From UBA6623 sp965226435 (GTDB taxonomy: Bacteria > Acidobacteriota > Terriglobia > Bryobacterales > UBA6623), in assembly GCA_965226435.1 (NCBI GenBank), contig CBDDCY010000012.1, positions 248,001 through 312,000 on the forward strand: a DNA stretch of 64,000 bases, given 5' to 3'. The notes under the pieces were generated by a model. It was not told where the DNA came from and did not search any database. It saw nothing but the letters and a program-made list of their open reading frames with translations. Below are positions 53,904 through 63,871 of this stretch, piece by piece; positions within the stretch are counted from its first letter, which is position 1, and every line of letters begins with the position of its first letter. The translations under genes were made by a program, and so were the position numbers.

Positions 53904-54328
53904 AGCTGACCGTCGACGCCAGCGTAGTCATCAAGTGGTTCGTGACCGAGCCGCTGTGTGAGGAGGCGCGGCAGTTGCTGGGCGATCGGCTCGATCTGCA
54001 CGCCCCCGATATCCTCTTGGCTGAGTTCGCGAACATCATCTGGAAAAAGGTCCGGCGAGGCGAAATCTCGGACCCACAGCCGTACTTTGACGAGCTCGCG
54101 AGTCTTCCCGAGATCGTCACCCTTCATCCCGGCGGCGACCTCATTGGGCGTGCCGCGCAGATAGCCGTGGTGATCGACCATCCGGTGTACGACTGTCTCT
54201 ACTTGGCGTGCGCCGAGGTGACGGCATCGGTGGTAATCACCGCTGATCAAAAACTAGTCAACCGGGCCACCGAGCGTTTGCCCAGTCTCGAGGTCCGCCA
54301 CATTGGAGCGCTCGGGATCGCAGGGTAG
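53900..54328 (+). CDS. vapC: VapC PIN-domain toxin, 142 aa
   Basis: MKLTVDASVVIKWFVTEPLC (first Asp), ILLAEFANIIWKKVRRGEIS (Glu), HPVYDCLYLACAEVTAS (Asp) and VVITADQKLVNRA (Asp) make the complete PIN active site. GTG start within the antitoxin stop. Confidence 0.93.
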   Translation: MKLTVDASVVIKWFVTEPLCEEARQLLGDRLDLHAPDILLAEFANIIWKKVRRGEISDPQPYFDELASLPEIVTLHPGGDLIGRAAQIAVVIDHPVYDCLYLACAEVTASVVITADQKLVNRATERLPSLEVRHIGALGIAG

Positions 54329-54539
54329 ACGCGGTCGTTCGACCCGTGAGGATGTGCTATGCGCTTCCGGTTCCTTCACGCCGCTACCCTTATGTGAAGC
54401 AGCCCAGTGCCGTGTCCCGAAAAGACCCAGGTTTCGTGTCTGTCTTTCTCCTGAAATAGGATCTTGTAGGTCTGGTCGCTACCCTTGCCTATGGCCGCGC
54501 CGTGGGGCGCCTCTTGGCCCCTTCCATGCCAGCACCGCG
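54329..54539. other. Intergenic; two AAGGGTAGCG ends
   Basis: Minus-strand AAGGGTAGCG occurs at about 54382-54391 and, as AAGGGTAGCGACCAG, at about 54472-54486, resembling the outer bases of the Tn3-type repeats elsewhere in the window. No gene. Confidence 0.4.
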
Positions 54540-57500
54540 TCAGGTGTAAGCCCCCGTGGCGGCCACCGGCAACACAAGCTCGGGAAGCTCATGGATTGTG
54601 ACGTTGGGGCAAACCTCGCGCGCGATCTCGCATAGGTGGCGATGGTGGCTCAGGTATATGACCTGCCCCACCCCGGCCATTTCGGTGAACAGACGAAACG
54701 CCTCCTCAGCGCGGAAGTCATCGAAGGTCTCCAAAATGTCGTCGGCTACGAATGGCACCGGGCCATGCTGGTCGACGAACTCGAAATAGCCGGCGACACG
54801 CAACGCGAGATAGAGCTGGAAGCGCGCACCCTTTGACATCTCGGAAGCGATCTTCGCACCGCCGCTGGCGCCGATACCCATGAGCACCTCGCCCTTGTCG
54901 GTTAACTGTGCATCCAACCGTGAATAGGCGCCGCGGCTGATCGTTCGGAAGGCTTCCGAGGCGCGTCTCATCATCGAACTACGATGTTCGTCCCTATATG
55001 CGCTCAGGGCGCGCTCCGCGGCCTCGACGCCAAGCTGTGTCCGGAGGTAAGCGAGCGACCCTTCCTCGATATTGAGAAGAACCGTGCGACGTTGCTGTTC
55101 AAGCCTAGCCACTGCATTGTCACCGCCCACCGCACTGATCGCATCCTCGGCGCGGCCAAGCGCCAGATAGAGTTCGTTTGTGCGTCCAGACGCGTCCTTG
55201 AGTCGAGCCTTGAGCTCGGCAATTTCCCGTTCGAGTTTGTCCGAGTCGGTGTTTTCGAGAGCCGATACTGCCTCTTCCAACGATCTCGCCTTCATCGACT
55301 CCACCAACTTGGTTTCGCAGTTGGATAGTTCCTTGCGAACTGCAGTCCGGCGCGCCACCTTTTTCAGTCTCTCGTCCACCTCCCTGAGGGAATCCACCCC
55401 GAATGCCTTGAACATCTCGTCAGCGACGGCACGCAATTCGACGAGGCTATTCTCGACCTCGGCAATGTCTTTGGCGACGCTTTCCATCTCCTTGAGACAT
55501 TGGCCGCGCGCCTTTCGATCGTGGATTGCCTTGCCGAGACGGTCGCTCAAGCCGTCGTTGATTGCGACGACCTGTCCGGCGTCGAAGGTGTCGCCCAACT
55601 GCTCCACGAGGGCCCGCACGGCAGCGGTGAAGTTAGCCTGATCCTGCTCCATCTTCCCGATGCGATCGGCCATAGCAGCGCGATTCTCGAGAGTCGACTC
55701 CAGAACAGTCACGTCTTCGAGAATACGCCGGACCGCTGCGGTAGAAGGCTCCGGATCAGCCCCCCCGAGCCAGCAACGGGACAGCGATGCGGTCCAGTCG
55801 GCATGCCATTTGGTGTCGTCTCGACCCGCCTGTCCCGCATCGCGCCGTCGGCGCTCCAACTCCGCCTGCGTCCGTTCAACCTCTTGTCGCACGGCCCTCG
55901 ATGCGCCGCGTTGTTCCCTGTCCGACTCGACGGCTGCTTGCGCGATCTGGATAAGATCCTCGAGGTTTAACGCCGGATCATGCGCGACCCGCGCGGCCGT
56001 CATGGCTTTCGCAAGCCGCTCGTGATGTCGGTTCTCATCCTCCCTCGCGCGCGCTATTTCAGCGTCCTGGCGGCCGATGTCTCCCAGCGTCTTGAGGACC
56101 TCCTGGCGTCGATGGATCCAGGTCGTGAGCTTGGGAAGCGTGACGGCGGACGACAGACTTTCGGCACCTGTCCCCGCCATGACCTGAACGGCGGCGGACA
56201 CCTCATCCAGGACCTGCCGTTGTTGCTTGCGCGCCAGAGCGAGCTCTCCCGCATTCCGCTCGAGTTCCGAGGTTTTCTCCCGCAGGCCCTCCCTCGCCTG
56301 CCTCAACTTGGCCAGTTCCGTTACGTGCGCGATACGGGCGGCCATTGCGGCGTCGTCGTCCTTCAGCCGTTCCTCGAAGGTGTCGGCGGAGGTGGCATCG
56401 AGTTTCGCGCGATGAGTCTGCCACGCCTCATCCCGTAGTGCCCGCAGTCGCGCGGCCTCTTCATCGCCGATGACCCCGGTTTCAGATCTCTTTGCCTCCA
56501 TCAGACCGGAGAGCCCGTTCCGGTCGGCCAGGAGACGCGCCTCTTCGCGTTCAAGTAGGTCGATGTCTTTGACGGCTTGGTCGAGAGCGGATCGCCAGAC
56601 ATCCACCTCGCTCGGCTCCGGCACGCTAACCCCCACGAGGACTTCGGGAGCACCATCCCACGGATGAAGCTGCGCTACCTGTGCATCAAGCGCAGCTTTG
56701 AGCTCGTTCCGTTGCCGCATGTGCATCGCTAGACGCGCATGATGGTCGTCCGCATTTACGGCCCTGGTCGCGGCATCCAGGCGATCAAACGCGACAGCGG
56801 CGACATCACCGGCCTCGGTACCAGTTTTTTCGACAGCACGGCGCGCCGTGCCGACGGCGGCCCCTGCCGTCTCCATTTCGGTTGCCGTCGTCCTCAACCG
56901 CTCATCAAGACCGGACCGCTGTTCGATTAAGTCATTTAATGAGCCTACAACCCCGGCGGGAACGACGAGAGAAGTGGGATCAATACCGGACGCTTCACTC
57001 AAACGACGTATTATGGTCCTGATTGTCCCATCGTATTCACTTAGCTTGGAACGCCGCTCGGGTAGATCCGCCGTTGCTGTCACATAGCGCGCACGAGCGG
57101 TTTTAAGTTGGTCGATACGGCTCTCGAGACCGAGGATCGCGTTGTCGACGGCCAACGACTCCTTCTTCTCGCTCAGTTGCCGTTTCTGGCGCTTGAGGCC
57201 GTCGAGCCGAGTGGTTAGCTTGGGTTCCTGGACAATTAGACTGCCGACCTGCTTGAACCAGACTTGCGGAACCTCTGGCAACGATTCAAGCTCCATGATC
57301 TCGCGGCGCAGTCGATGGATTTCATCAAGCCATGGTAGCCCTTGAATGCGACGTTCAGCGTCTTCACGCTCGGTCTCCAGTTTGGCCCGGACCGACATGG
57401 CCTCGTCGTAGGCCGATTTCGCCCGACCCCGATCCGTGATGAACCGGGCAAAGACACTCGCGACGGTGTCGAGCCCTTTCTTCTCCTTATCTAGCTGGAG

Positions 57501-58073
57501 AATCTCCGCCTTCAACTTGTAAAGTTCCGTGTTTCGGGCCCGGTCCCTATGAAATTTCTCGGCACTCTCGCGAAGTCGGTTCAAGGTCTTGCTCAACTCG
57601 ACAAGACCGGCGCTGGTCGCAAAAAGCAACTGACCCAGATCACCCTCGCTTCTGAGAATCTCATCACCGCCCCCTTCCAGGGTATCGTCATCAAGCGAGA
57701 ACATTGCCTTGTAGGCGTCGCGATCCATGCCACCGAGCGCGTTGGCAATGACGCCATCGGCGATAGGCTGGCCATGCTCGTCAAGCAGACTAGCCTTGGT
57801 CTTGCGAACCCGTACTAACCGATGCGTCTGCCCGCTTATCTCTAGGTCGGACTCGATCCGCATGGCTTCGTAGCCGTGCAGGAAGCTGTATCGACTCCGC
57901 GGCTCGATCCCGAACAGCAGATCGAGAAAGCCCCCCAAGGCCGTCGACTTTCCAGTTTCGTTCGGGCCATAGACAATATGCAGGTCTGGGCTGCCATCGA
58001 TCCGCTCGCCAAAGTTGATCGTGTGGTCGGTGAACATGCCGTAACGAGACAAATCTAGTCGGCGCAGGCGCAT
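54540..58073 (-). CDS. YhaN-like SMC/Rad50-type ATPase, 1177 aa
   Basis: ABC-type ATPase with long coiled coils, partner of the YhaO-like nuclease in a DNA-end-processing complex. The N-terminus has FGERIDGSPDLHIVYGPNET then GKSTALGGFLDLLFG (Walker A about 36-43) and the YhaN-type RYSFLHGYEAMRIESDLEI. The middle is coiled coil (about 180-950). The C-terminus holds a signature-like SKGARFQLYLALRVAGY and Walker B VPFVADDILETFDD. ATG 58073 overlaps the yhaO-like stop (ATGA). Intact and full length. Confidence 0.93.
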   Translation of the reverse strand: MRLRRLDLSRYGMFTDHTINFGERIDGSPDLHIVYGPNETGKSTALGGFLDLLFGIEPRSRYSFLHGYEAMRIESDLEISGQTHRLVRVRKTKASLLDEHGQPIADGVIANALGGMDRDAYKAMFSLDDDTLEGGGDEILRSEGDLGQLLFATSAGLVELSKTLNRLRESAEKFHRDRARNTELYKLKAEILQLDKEKKGLDTVASVFARFITDRGRAKSAYDEAMSVRAKLETEREDAERRIQGLPWLDEIHRLRREIMELESLPEVPQVWFKQVGSLIVQEPKLTTRLDGLKRQKRQLSEKKESLAVDNAILGLESRIDQLKTARARYVTATADLPERRSKLSEYDGTIRTIIRRLSEASGIDPTSLVVPAGVVGSLNDLIEQRSGLDERLRTTATEMETAGAAVGTARRAVEKTGTEAGDVAAVAFDRLDAATRAVNADDHHARLAMHMRQRNELKAALDAQVAQLHPWDGAPEVLVGVSVPEPSEVDVWRSALDQAVKDIDLLEREEARLLADRNGLSGLMEAKRSETGVIGDEEAARLRALRDEAWQTHRAKLDATSADTFEERLKDDDAAMAARIAHVTELAKLRQAREGLREKTSELERNAGELALARKQQRQVLDEVSAAVQVMAGTGAESLSSAVTLPKLTTWIHRRQEVLKTLGDIGRQDAEIARAREDENRHHERLAKAMTAARVAHDPALNLEDLIQIAQAAVESDREQRGASRAVRQEVERTQAELERRRRDAGQAGRDDTKWHADWTASLSRCWLGGADPEPSTAAVRRILEDVTVLESTLENRAAMADRIGKMEQDQANFTAAVRALVEQLGDTFDAGQVVAINDGLSDRLGKAIHDRKARGQCLKEMESVAKDIAEVENSLVELRAVADEMFKAFGVDSLREVDERLKKVARRTAVRKELSNCETKLVESMKARSLEEAVSALENTDSDKLEREIAELKARLKDASGRTNELYLALGRAEDAISAVGGDNAVARLEQQRRTVLLNIEEGSLAYLRTQLGVEAAERALSAYRDEHRSSMMRRASEAFRTISRGAYSRLDAQLTDKGEVLMGIGASGGAKIASEMSKGARFQLYLALRVAGYFEFVDQHGPVPFVADDILETFDDFRAEEAFRLFTEMAGVGQVIYLSHHRHLCEIAREVCPNVTIHELPELVLPVAATGAYT

Positions 58074-59341
58074 CAGTTCGCGTCCCTCTCGGACGTGCCT
58101 TCGTTCAAATGAGCGAGCACCGCTTCGCAACCCTCGGTCATTAGTGCCTCAAGGACTTCGATACGCGATGTCTGATTGTCTCCGAGAACGCCACGCACCT
58201 CGGGCGGCAAAATCGGCTCCAGCTCTTCCACGAGATGGGCGGCCGCACGCTTGAAATCATCCGACCGGGCGATCGGACCCAGCATCTTCGCGGCGAGCTC
58301 GCTCACCGGTCCAACGGAGGGATCTGTCCCCGGCTCTACATTCAACTCGACCTTTTCAACCCATGTACGGCCAATCAGAGCGGCACGGCTGTCAGCCTCG
58401 GCCTTTGCGACGTCCAGGTCTCGGCGGAGACCCCAAGCCAAGTCGGTACTACCCTGCAACGTAAGACGGACGACCAGATGCTCCGAGTTGACGGAGTCCC
58501 GGACCTGCGTGAGGCTTGCACCGACGTGCTCGACCATGCCTCGCCAGTCCTCGATGCCGGTCAAGTCGACCGCAACACGCTCGAACTGGGCGATGCTCGT
58601 CGGATACGGCCGGGAATCAACCGAGCCATCGTTCCCAACGGTGACCATCGTCACCGATTTTGGGCCGTCCTCGTTGATGTCTCGTCCCTGCGGCATGCCG
58701 GGCATGACGATGAACGGGTTGCGGCTGTGAACCTTCCTCTTGTGTATGTGGCCAAGGCACCAATAATCGAACCCGGTGTCGGCCAGTTGGGCCACGCTGC
58801 ATGGCGCGTAGTCGTCGTGCTGCGTGGAACCGGCCAAGCTCGTATGAAGCAGCCCGACGTTGAACGCTCCCCCGACTCGAGCCTTGAACTTGGAAACGAG
58901 GTTTTGCGGCGCCTGGGGTTTCGCAAAGCTGATTCCGTGTACGACGACGGGAGTCTCGCCGCGAGGCCGTTCCAACGCGACCGTTTCACTACGCCCCCCG
59001 AAGACCTTCACGCCTTCCGGCAATACAAGTTCCTTGGTGATCCGTGACTCCGCGTCATGGTTGCCCCGCACGATGAACACTCGAATCCCGGCCTCATCCA
59101 GCCGTTGCAATTGAGCGGCGAGAAAGAGAGCGGTTTTCATCGACGTCTGATCGCCATCGTAGAGGTCGCCGGCGATCATCAGGGCATCAACCTGTTCATC
59201 GAGGCACAGCTCGATGGTCTGCTCGAAGGCGAGGCGGGCCGCGCCACCAATTAATTCGGCAAGTGCGGGATCTCGAAGGGCGAGAGACCGCAGCGGGGAG
59301 TCAAGGTGAATATCGGCGGTGTGAACGAAGCGGAATGGCAT
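58073..59341 (-). CDS. YhaO/SbcD-like DNA exonuclease, about 422 aa
   Basis: Calcineurin-like metallophosphoesterase. Motifs: FVHTADIHLDSPL, ALMIAGDLYDGDQ, VFIVRGNHDAESR, VGLLHTSLAG and CLGHIHKRKV, giving all metal-binding residues. ATG 59341 (MPFRFVHT) is chosen over a GTG nine bases upstream. Works with the overlapping YhaN-like ATPase; such pairs repair double-strand ends, and in mobile DNA may act in defence. Confidence 0.93.
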   Translation of the reverse strand: MPFRFVHTADIHLDSPLRSLALRDPALAELIGGAARLAFEQTIELCLDEQVDALMIAGDLYDGDQTSMKTALFLAAQLQRLDEAGIRVFIVRGNHDAESRITKELVLPEGVKVFGGRSETVALERPRGETPVVVHGISFAKPQAPQNLVSKFKARVGGAFNVGLLHTSLAGSTQHDDYAPCSVAQLADTGFDYWCLGHIHKRKVHSRNPFIVMPGMPQGRDINEDGPKSVTMVTVGNDGSVDSRPYPTSIAQFERVAVDLTGIEDWRGMVEHVGASLTQVRDSVNSEHLVVRLTLQGSTDLAWGLRRDLDVAKAEADSRAALIGRTWVEKVELNVEPGTDPSVGPVSELAAKMLGPIARSDDFKRAAAHLVEELEPILPPEVRGVLGDNQTSRIEVLEALMTEGCEAVLAHLNEGTSERDAN

Positions 59342-59652
59342 AATTGACACGGAGAAACACGAAGAAAGTTGTTAGAGCTCGGATTTTCATTCGGTACTGG
59401 CACGGCTGCAGGATAAATCCGCAACGCTCCCAAGAGCAAGGGGATTATCAGGGCTGGTCGAGACCGGTCAAAATGATCTTCCTGAGAGAGGATGTCCCGG
59501 GTTCGCCCCCTCGTTTTCGCTGTTGCCATCGTACCGCGCAATGATACCCGGTTTGAGGCGCCGGACACGGGGTCCGAGTAGCAATGGAACGAAATTCTGG
59601 TGTTTTCCCGGATCATGGCGTTTCTGTGCGTCACAGCTCTAGCGCCGTGGCA
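59342..59652. other. No gene recognised
   Basis: Upstream of the yhaO-like gene. A promoter probably lies here but no clear -35/-10 pair was found. Confidence 0.4.
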
Positions 59653-59690
59653 AGGGTAGCGCCCAGATTGCTGTTGAAATACAACAGAAG
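59653..59690 (+). repeat. Tn3-type terminal repeat next to tnpA stop
   Basis: Starts AGGGTAGCGCCCAGATTGCT. The first 14 bases match the repeats of the mini-element at 63625; the inner part differs. It lies ten bases beyond the tnpA stop, the normal position of a Tn3 end. Confidence 0.65.
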
Positions 59691-59699
59691 GACCCGTTC

Positions 59700-59890
59700 T
59701 TAGCGGACAAGGGCGCGATCGAGCACGTACTGGCCGTAGAGGATGACGTTGTCCCATTCGATCGGGCTGATGTGCTGTATCAAGGTGGCGTCGATGCCTT
59801 CCTGTGCGAGATCTCCCGAAAGCATCGTCCGCGTGATCTGCTTGCTTGCCAATTGGCTTCGAGACGGGAAGATCATGGCCAGGTGTCTAT
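59700..59890 (-). pseudogene. tnpA: Tn3-family transposase C-terminus
   Basis: HLAMIFPSRSQLASKQITRT, MLSGDLAQEGIDATLIQHIS and PIEWDNVILYGQYVLDRA then stop at 59700. This is the C-terminus of Tn3-family TnpA. The other ~900 residues are missing. Confidence 0.85.
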
Positions 59891-59892
59891 AA

Positions 59893-59984
59893 TAATGTCC
59901 GTCTTGATCGACGTTAGTTGACTATACAATGTTCTGGATACTATAGTCTTTAACAGTCCGAAATAGACCCCATTTGACCTTTTC
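59893..59984. promoter_or_regulatory. Candidate res site
   Basis: An AT-rich 90-bp stretch upstream of the resolvase gene with GACTAT (59920-59925) and ATAGTC (59943-59948) as one 29-bp dyad, the size of a resolvase subsite. Confidence 0.5.
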
Positions 59985-60590
59985 TTGGACGCCGCCTTGA
60001 AAACCGTCGCCTACCTCCGTGTCTCCACTCGTTCGCAGGATCTCGCCAACCAGAAGCTGGCGATCCTCGAGTTCAGCCAGAAACGCCGATTCCCGATCGA
60101 CCAATTCATCGAGTCCCGGATCTCGTCGCGCCAGAGTCCGCTCGAGCGCCGCATCGACGAAATGTTGGGGACGCTCGAGCCCGGCGACCGGCTGCTGGTC
60201 AGCGAGTTGTCGCGGCTCGGCCGCAGCCTCTCTCAGGTGATCCAGATCGTGGAGACCCTGGTCCGGCGCAAGATCCGCTTCATCGCCATCAAGGAGGCCA
60301 TCGAGTTCGACGGCAAGCAGGACCTGCCGACCAAGGTGATGATCGCCCTGTTCGGATTGTTTGCCGAGGTCGAGCGGGACCTGATCTCAGAACGGACCAA
60401 GGAAGGACTCGCCGCTGCCAAAGCCAAGGGGAAACTGCTCGGCCGGCCCAAGGGGGCCTTGGGAACATCCAGGCTCGACGGCAAGGAGCAAGACATCCGG
60501 GCGCTGTTGGGCAAGGATGTCTCCAAGGCCTCGATCGCCAAGATACTGGACGTCTCCCGCTCCGCCCTCTACCACTTCATCCAGACCTAA
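59985..60590 (+). CDS. tnpR: Serine recombinase (TnpR-type resolvase), about 197-201 aa
   Basis: TVAYLRVSTRSQDLANQKLA has the catalytic Ser; GDRLLVSELSRLGRSLSQVI, KVMIALFGLFAEVERDLISE and RTKEGLAAAKAKGKLLGRPK follow, then a helix-turn-helix (VSKASIAKILDVSRSALYHF). Complete. TTG starts at 59985 and 59997 are possible; the second gives MKTVAYLRVS, closer to family length. Confidence 0.93.
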   Translation: MDAALKTVAYLRVSTRSQDLANQKLAILEFSQKRRFPIDQFIESRISSRQSPLERRIDEMLGTLEPGDRLLVSELSRLGRSLSQVIQIVETLVRRKIRFIAIKEAIEFDGKQDLPTKVMIALFGLFAEVERDLISERTKEGLAAAKAKGKLLGRPKGALGTSRLDGKEQDIRALLGKDVSKASIAKILDVSRSALYHFIQT

Positions 60591-60698
60591 AGTGGAAATC
60601 CTCGGGTAATATGTCTCATTTCTACTGGTACAAGACTTCGGCCTCGTCAGTGCCGGTCCGAACAGGTCGTTCTGAACATACTGACCACAGGAAACCTC

Positions 60699-61553
60699 AT
60701 GACCACACATTCGAATACACGATCGTCGTCGGCACTGGCCCTCTGGCTGGCCGCCGCGGTCCTGACACTGACTGGCGTCGCGCCCTCCCATGCACAGCAG
60801 CCCGCCGGGAACGCGCGGGCGTTCATTAGCATCAACGGAGGACTGCAGGCACTGACCGGCAGCTTCTCCGAAAGCGTCGACTTTCCGGAATCGGGAGGCG
60901 TGTATCGCGAGGTCCTGTCAGCGGCTGCAGCCCAGGAGCAGGCCCGCTTCGAGAGCGACTACCGCTACAGGACCGGGCCGCTTTTTGATGTGAGCGGCGG
61001 CGTGCGCATCTCGCCGTACTTCGCGCTCGGTGCCGGCATATCGTGGTTCAACACCGAGGAAACGGCCAGCGTATCGGCGCAGCTGCCGCACCCGCTCTAC
61101 TTCAACCGCAACCGCTCAATCTCGGGCGTTTCGTCGCCTCTCACCCGCAGCGAGATGGCCGTCCACCTGCAGGCGCACGTGGTGGTGCCGGCCACGAACT
61201 CGCTCACGGTAATGGGCTTTGCCGGACCCACGTTCTTCAACGTGGAGCAGCAACTTGTCACCGACGTGAATTTCGTCCACACATACCCCTTCGACACGGC
61301 TACGTTCTCCAGTGCGGTCGCCAGCCGGAAATCCGCCTCGGCTATCGGATTCAACGTGGGAGCCGACGTCACCTATTATTTCACTGACCACGTCGGTATC
61401 GGCTGGTTCACCCGTTACAGCCGGACGACGTTGAAACTTCCGTCCGCGGGCAACGGAACACTCGACATCAAGCCCGGTGGGCTGCATGCGGCAGGGGGCC
61501 TGCGCTTGCGGTTCGGAATGCGCCTCCACACAGCGAACCGGCAAACTCGTTAG
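60699..61553 (+). CDS. Outer-membrane beta-barrel protein, 284 aa
   Basis: Signal peptide to about residue 33 (LWLAAAVLTLTGVAPSHAQ), then alternating amphipathic strands: FISINGGLQALTGSFSES, GPLFDVSGGVRISPYFALGA, HVVVPATNSLTVMGFAG and VGADVTYYFTDHVGIGWFTR, ending in LRLRFGMRL. Size and pattern suit an OmpA/OmpW-like barrel. Followed after 26 bases by the metalloprotease; likely co-transcribed. Confidence 0.8.
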   Translation: MTTHSNTRSSSALALWLAAAVLTLTGVAPSHAQQPAGNARAFISINGGLQALTGSFSESVDFPESGGVYREVLSAAAAQEQARFESDYRYRTGPLFDVSGGVRISPYFALGAGISWFNTEETASVSAQLPHPLYFNRNRSISGVSSPLTRSEMAVHLQAHVVVPATNSLTVMGFAGPTFFNVEQQLVTDVNFVHTYPFDTATFSSAVASRKSASAIGFNVGADVTYYFTDHVGIGWFTRYSRTTLKLPSAGNGTLDIKPGGLHAAGGLRLRFGMRLHTANRQTR

Positions 61554-61579
61554 CCTGACCCCAAGGAGATCGACACATA

Positions 61580-63472
61580 ATGAGAATCGCTCCACGAATC
61601 GTTATCGCTCTGTCCCTCATCGGGATCGCACTCATGGCAACGGGGCACGACGCTACGGCCCAGGAACTCGATGTCGTTTCCATCGCAGCAGGACAAGCTC
61701 TAGGCCTCGACGCGTTGCGACGGTGGGACGCGACGGTCTACGGCATGGAGCGCACCGGTGAACTCCTCGTCATGTCGCGCCGGAGCGACACCTCCCTGGA
61801 AAGCCGCACCCACGAGTATCTCGCGCAGTACCATGCGGGCATTCCCGTGCACGGCGGGGGCGTCTCCCGGCAGCTCGACGGTAGCGGCGTCACCGTGTCG
61901 CTGTTCGGTACCTTGCACCAGGGGATCGCCGTGGATACGACGGCGCTGTCCGGGGCCGAGGTTGCCGCGCTTCTCGAAGTGATGCACGGCGGAGAGTTCG
62001 TCGCCGACCGGCAGCCTCCGCTGAGTATACTGCCGCGGCCTGACGGCTCGTACGTCCTGGCCTATCAAGTCGCCATGAGTGACGGATACTTCTATTTCGC
62101 CGGCGCCGCCAACGGCAAACTCCTGCACCGCGTCCATGCGCTCAAGTCGCAGTCGGCGGTCGGGGCCGGCGCAGACTCCACGGGTATGCGGAGGAAGCTG
62201 AGCACGACGCAGGGGGACGCCGGCTTCGGAGCATACGACCGGATGCGGCCGGGGGAACTCGTCACTCTCGACGCCCGGTTCAACCTCCTGCGTGCCTTTC
62301 GTCTGATCTTAGGTTATCTTTTCCAGTTGCCGCCCGGGGAACCGGTCTGGACATCGGACGACATCGCGGTTGACGCCGATAACGACTGGGACGACCCGGC
62401 TGTGGTTGGCGCCCATGTCTACAGCGGCTGGACGTACGATTATTTCTTCGGCAGACACGGTTGGGAAGGCATCGACGGCGCGAACGGACGCACGATCACC
62501 ATGGTCAATATTGACGAGGATAATGCCTTCTTTGCTCCCCCGCCGTTTGGCCCGGAAGGCAGAGGCATATTCGGTTTCGGTCGGGCTATCGACGAAACGA
62601 GCGAGGACCCGTTGACGGTGCTCGATATCGTTGGCCACGAGTTAATGCACGGTGTGACGCACTTCTCCGTGAGCAATCGCACCGGAAGCCCCTTTGGTCT
62701 CTCCAACCCCTTCCCCCTGGACGCGCGACTCGGTCCAGAAGGCTTCACCGACGTCGACGGTGAAACTTACACGTGCGCCACCGCACGGTTCCCCGGCTTG
62801 GTCGAGACAATGGAGGGGCTGGAAGAAGGTCTGGTCCCGGCCTGGTGTGTCGATGGACGGTTCCTCCTCGCCTACTCGGGAGACGGTGCCATCCACGAAG
62901 CCTACTCCGACATCTTCGGCGAATCCCTCGAATTCTTCTATGAAAGTCAAGGCGCCACGGCCGACTATCTCGTGGGCGGCGAAACGAAGCGCGGACCCAT
63001 TCGCTCCCTGAGCGACCCCAAGTCGCTCCGTGACGGCTTTTATCCGGATGTCTACCGCGACCGCTACGAGTTCGCCCTCACTCTGGACGAAGACGAAAAC
63101 TGGGACTACTCCGGGTTCGTATTCATCGATGGCCAGTACATCTACTCTACCGATGAGTTCGGATATGGCGCCCACCATTGGAATTCGCTGATCCTAAGCC
63201 ATGTGTACTATCTAGCCGTCGAGGGCGGCACGCATCGCACCAGCGGCATGACGGTCGAAGGCATCGGGGGAGCCAACCGGGAAGAGATGGAGCGGATTTT
63301 CTTCCATGCGATGAGAGACCTGATGCCTGCTGCGGCGTCGTTGCCGATCGCCGCGGCGGTCCTCCGCCAGGCAGCAGTTGATCTCGCTCCGAGCAGCGAG
63401 GCGGAACGAGCGCTTGACCAGGCGCTACATGCCGTCGGTCTGCCCCCGGACACGGAGGGCCTCCAGGAGTAA
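61580..63472 (+). CDS. Secreted M4 (thermolysin-type) metalloprotease, 630 aa
   Basis: Signal peptide (IVIALSLIGIALMATGHDATA). The propeptide (about 30-210) is FTP-like. Zinc motif HELMH at 353-357, second part HEAYSDIFGE at 439-448 supplying the third ligand Glu440, and HHWNSLILSHVYYLAVEGG near 535 with the proton-donor His region. DIAVDADNDWDDPAVVGAHVY precedes the core as in thermolysin. Full length, AAGGAG site before ATG. Confidence 0.92.
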   Translation: MRIAPRIVIALSLIGIALMATGHDATAQELDVVSIAAGQALGLDALRRWDATVYGMERTGELLVMSRRSDTSLESRTHEYLAQYHAGIPVHGGGVSRQLDGSGVTVSLFGTLHQGIAVDTTALSGAEVAALLEVMHGGEFVADRQPPLSILPRPDGSYVLAYQVAMSDGYFYFAGAANGKLLHRVHALKSQSAVGAGADSTGMRRKLSTTQGDAGFGAYDRMRPGELVTLDARFNLLRAFRLILGYLFQLPPGEPVWTSDDIAVDADNDWDDPAVVGAHVYSGWTYDYFFGRHGWEGIDGANGRTITMVNIDEDNAFFAPPPFGPEGRGIFGFGRAIDETSEDPLTVLDIVGHELMHGVTHFSVSNRTGSPFGLSNPFPLDARLGPEGFTDVDGETYTCATARFPGLVETMEGLEEGLVPAWCVDGRFLLAYSGDGAIHEAYSDIFGESLEFFYESQGATADYLVGGETKRGPIRSLSDPKSLRDGFYPDVYRDRYEFALTLDEDENWDYSGFVFIDGQYIYSTDEFGYGAHHWNSLILSHVYYLAVEGGTHRTSGMTVEGIGGANREEMERIFFHAMRDLMPAAASLPIAAAVLRQAAVDLAPSSEAERALDQALHAVGLPPDTEGLQE

Positions 63473-63624
63473 CGCACCCGTTCCGGATGCGACCGGTTGC
63501 TGTGTTGGGACCGGCCGGTTACCGGCGGTTAGCCTCAACACATCTTCAATTCCCACAGGGATTTCATCGACGTGTATCAGGTGGAGGGTGGCATTACTCT
63601 CCTGGGCTAGTCGGATCCCGGTCT
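63473..63624. other. No gene recognised
   Basis: Short spacer between the protease and the mini-element; nothing supportable is seen. Confidence 0.4.
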
Positions 63625-63871
63625 AGGGTAGCGCCCAGAATCGTGCGAATTTATACGCTAAGCCTTTCGCTTCGCACGAGACATAACCCACGAGGTCCTC
63701 GAGGATCTCGAAAGGTTGCTGGCCCGGCGCCAGCCCCGTGAGCCGGATGAAGGCGATCTGGTACGCCAGGCCAAGTTGGTTGTGAGATCGTCGTGCCGTG
63801 CGTACGAGCCCGAGATCCTCGGGGCGCAGCCGGGCCTTCTCGGCGATGAACTCGCGTGAATACTGGTCCAT
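63623..63871 (-). pseudogene. Tn3-family transposase N-terminal fragment
   Basis: MDQYSREFIAEKARLRPEDL then NQLGLAYQIAFIRLTGLAPG and PFEILEDLVGYVSCEAKG matches the N-terminal domain of Tn3-type transposases (DUF4158-like). After about 66 residues the frame enters the terminal repeat (YKFARFWALP) and stops. Confidence 0.85.
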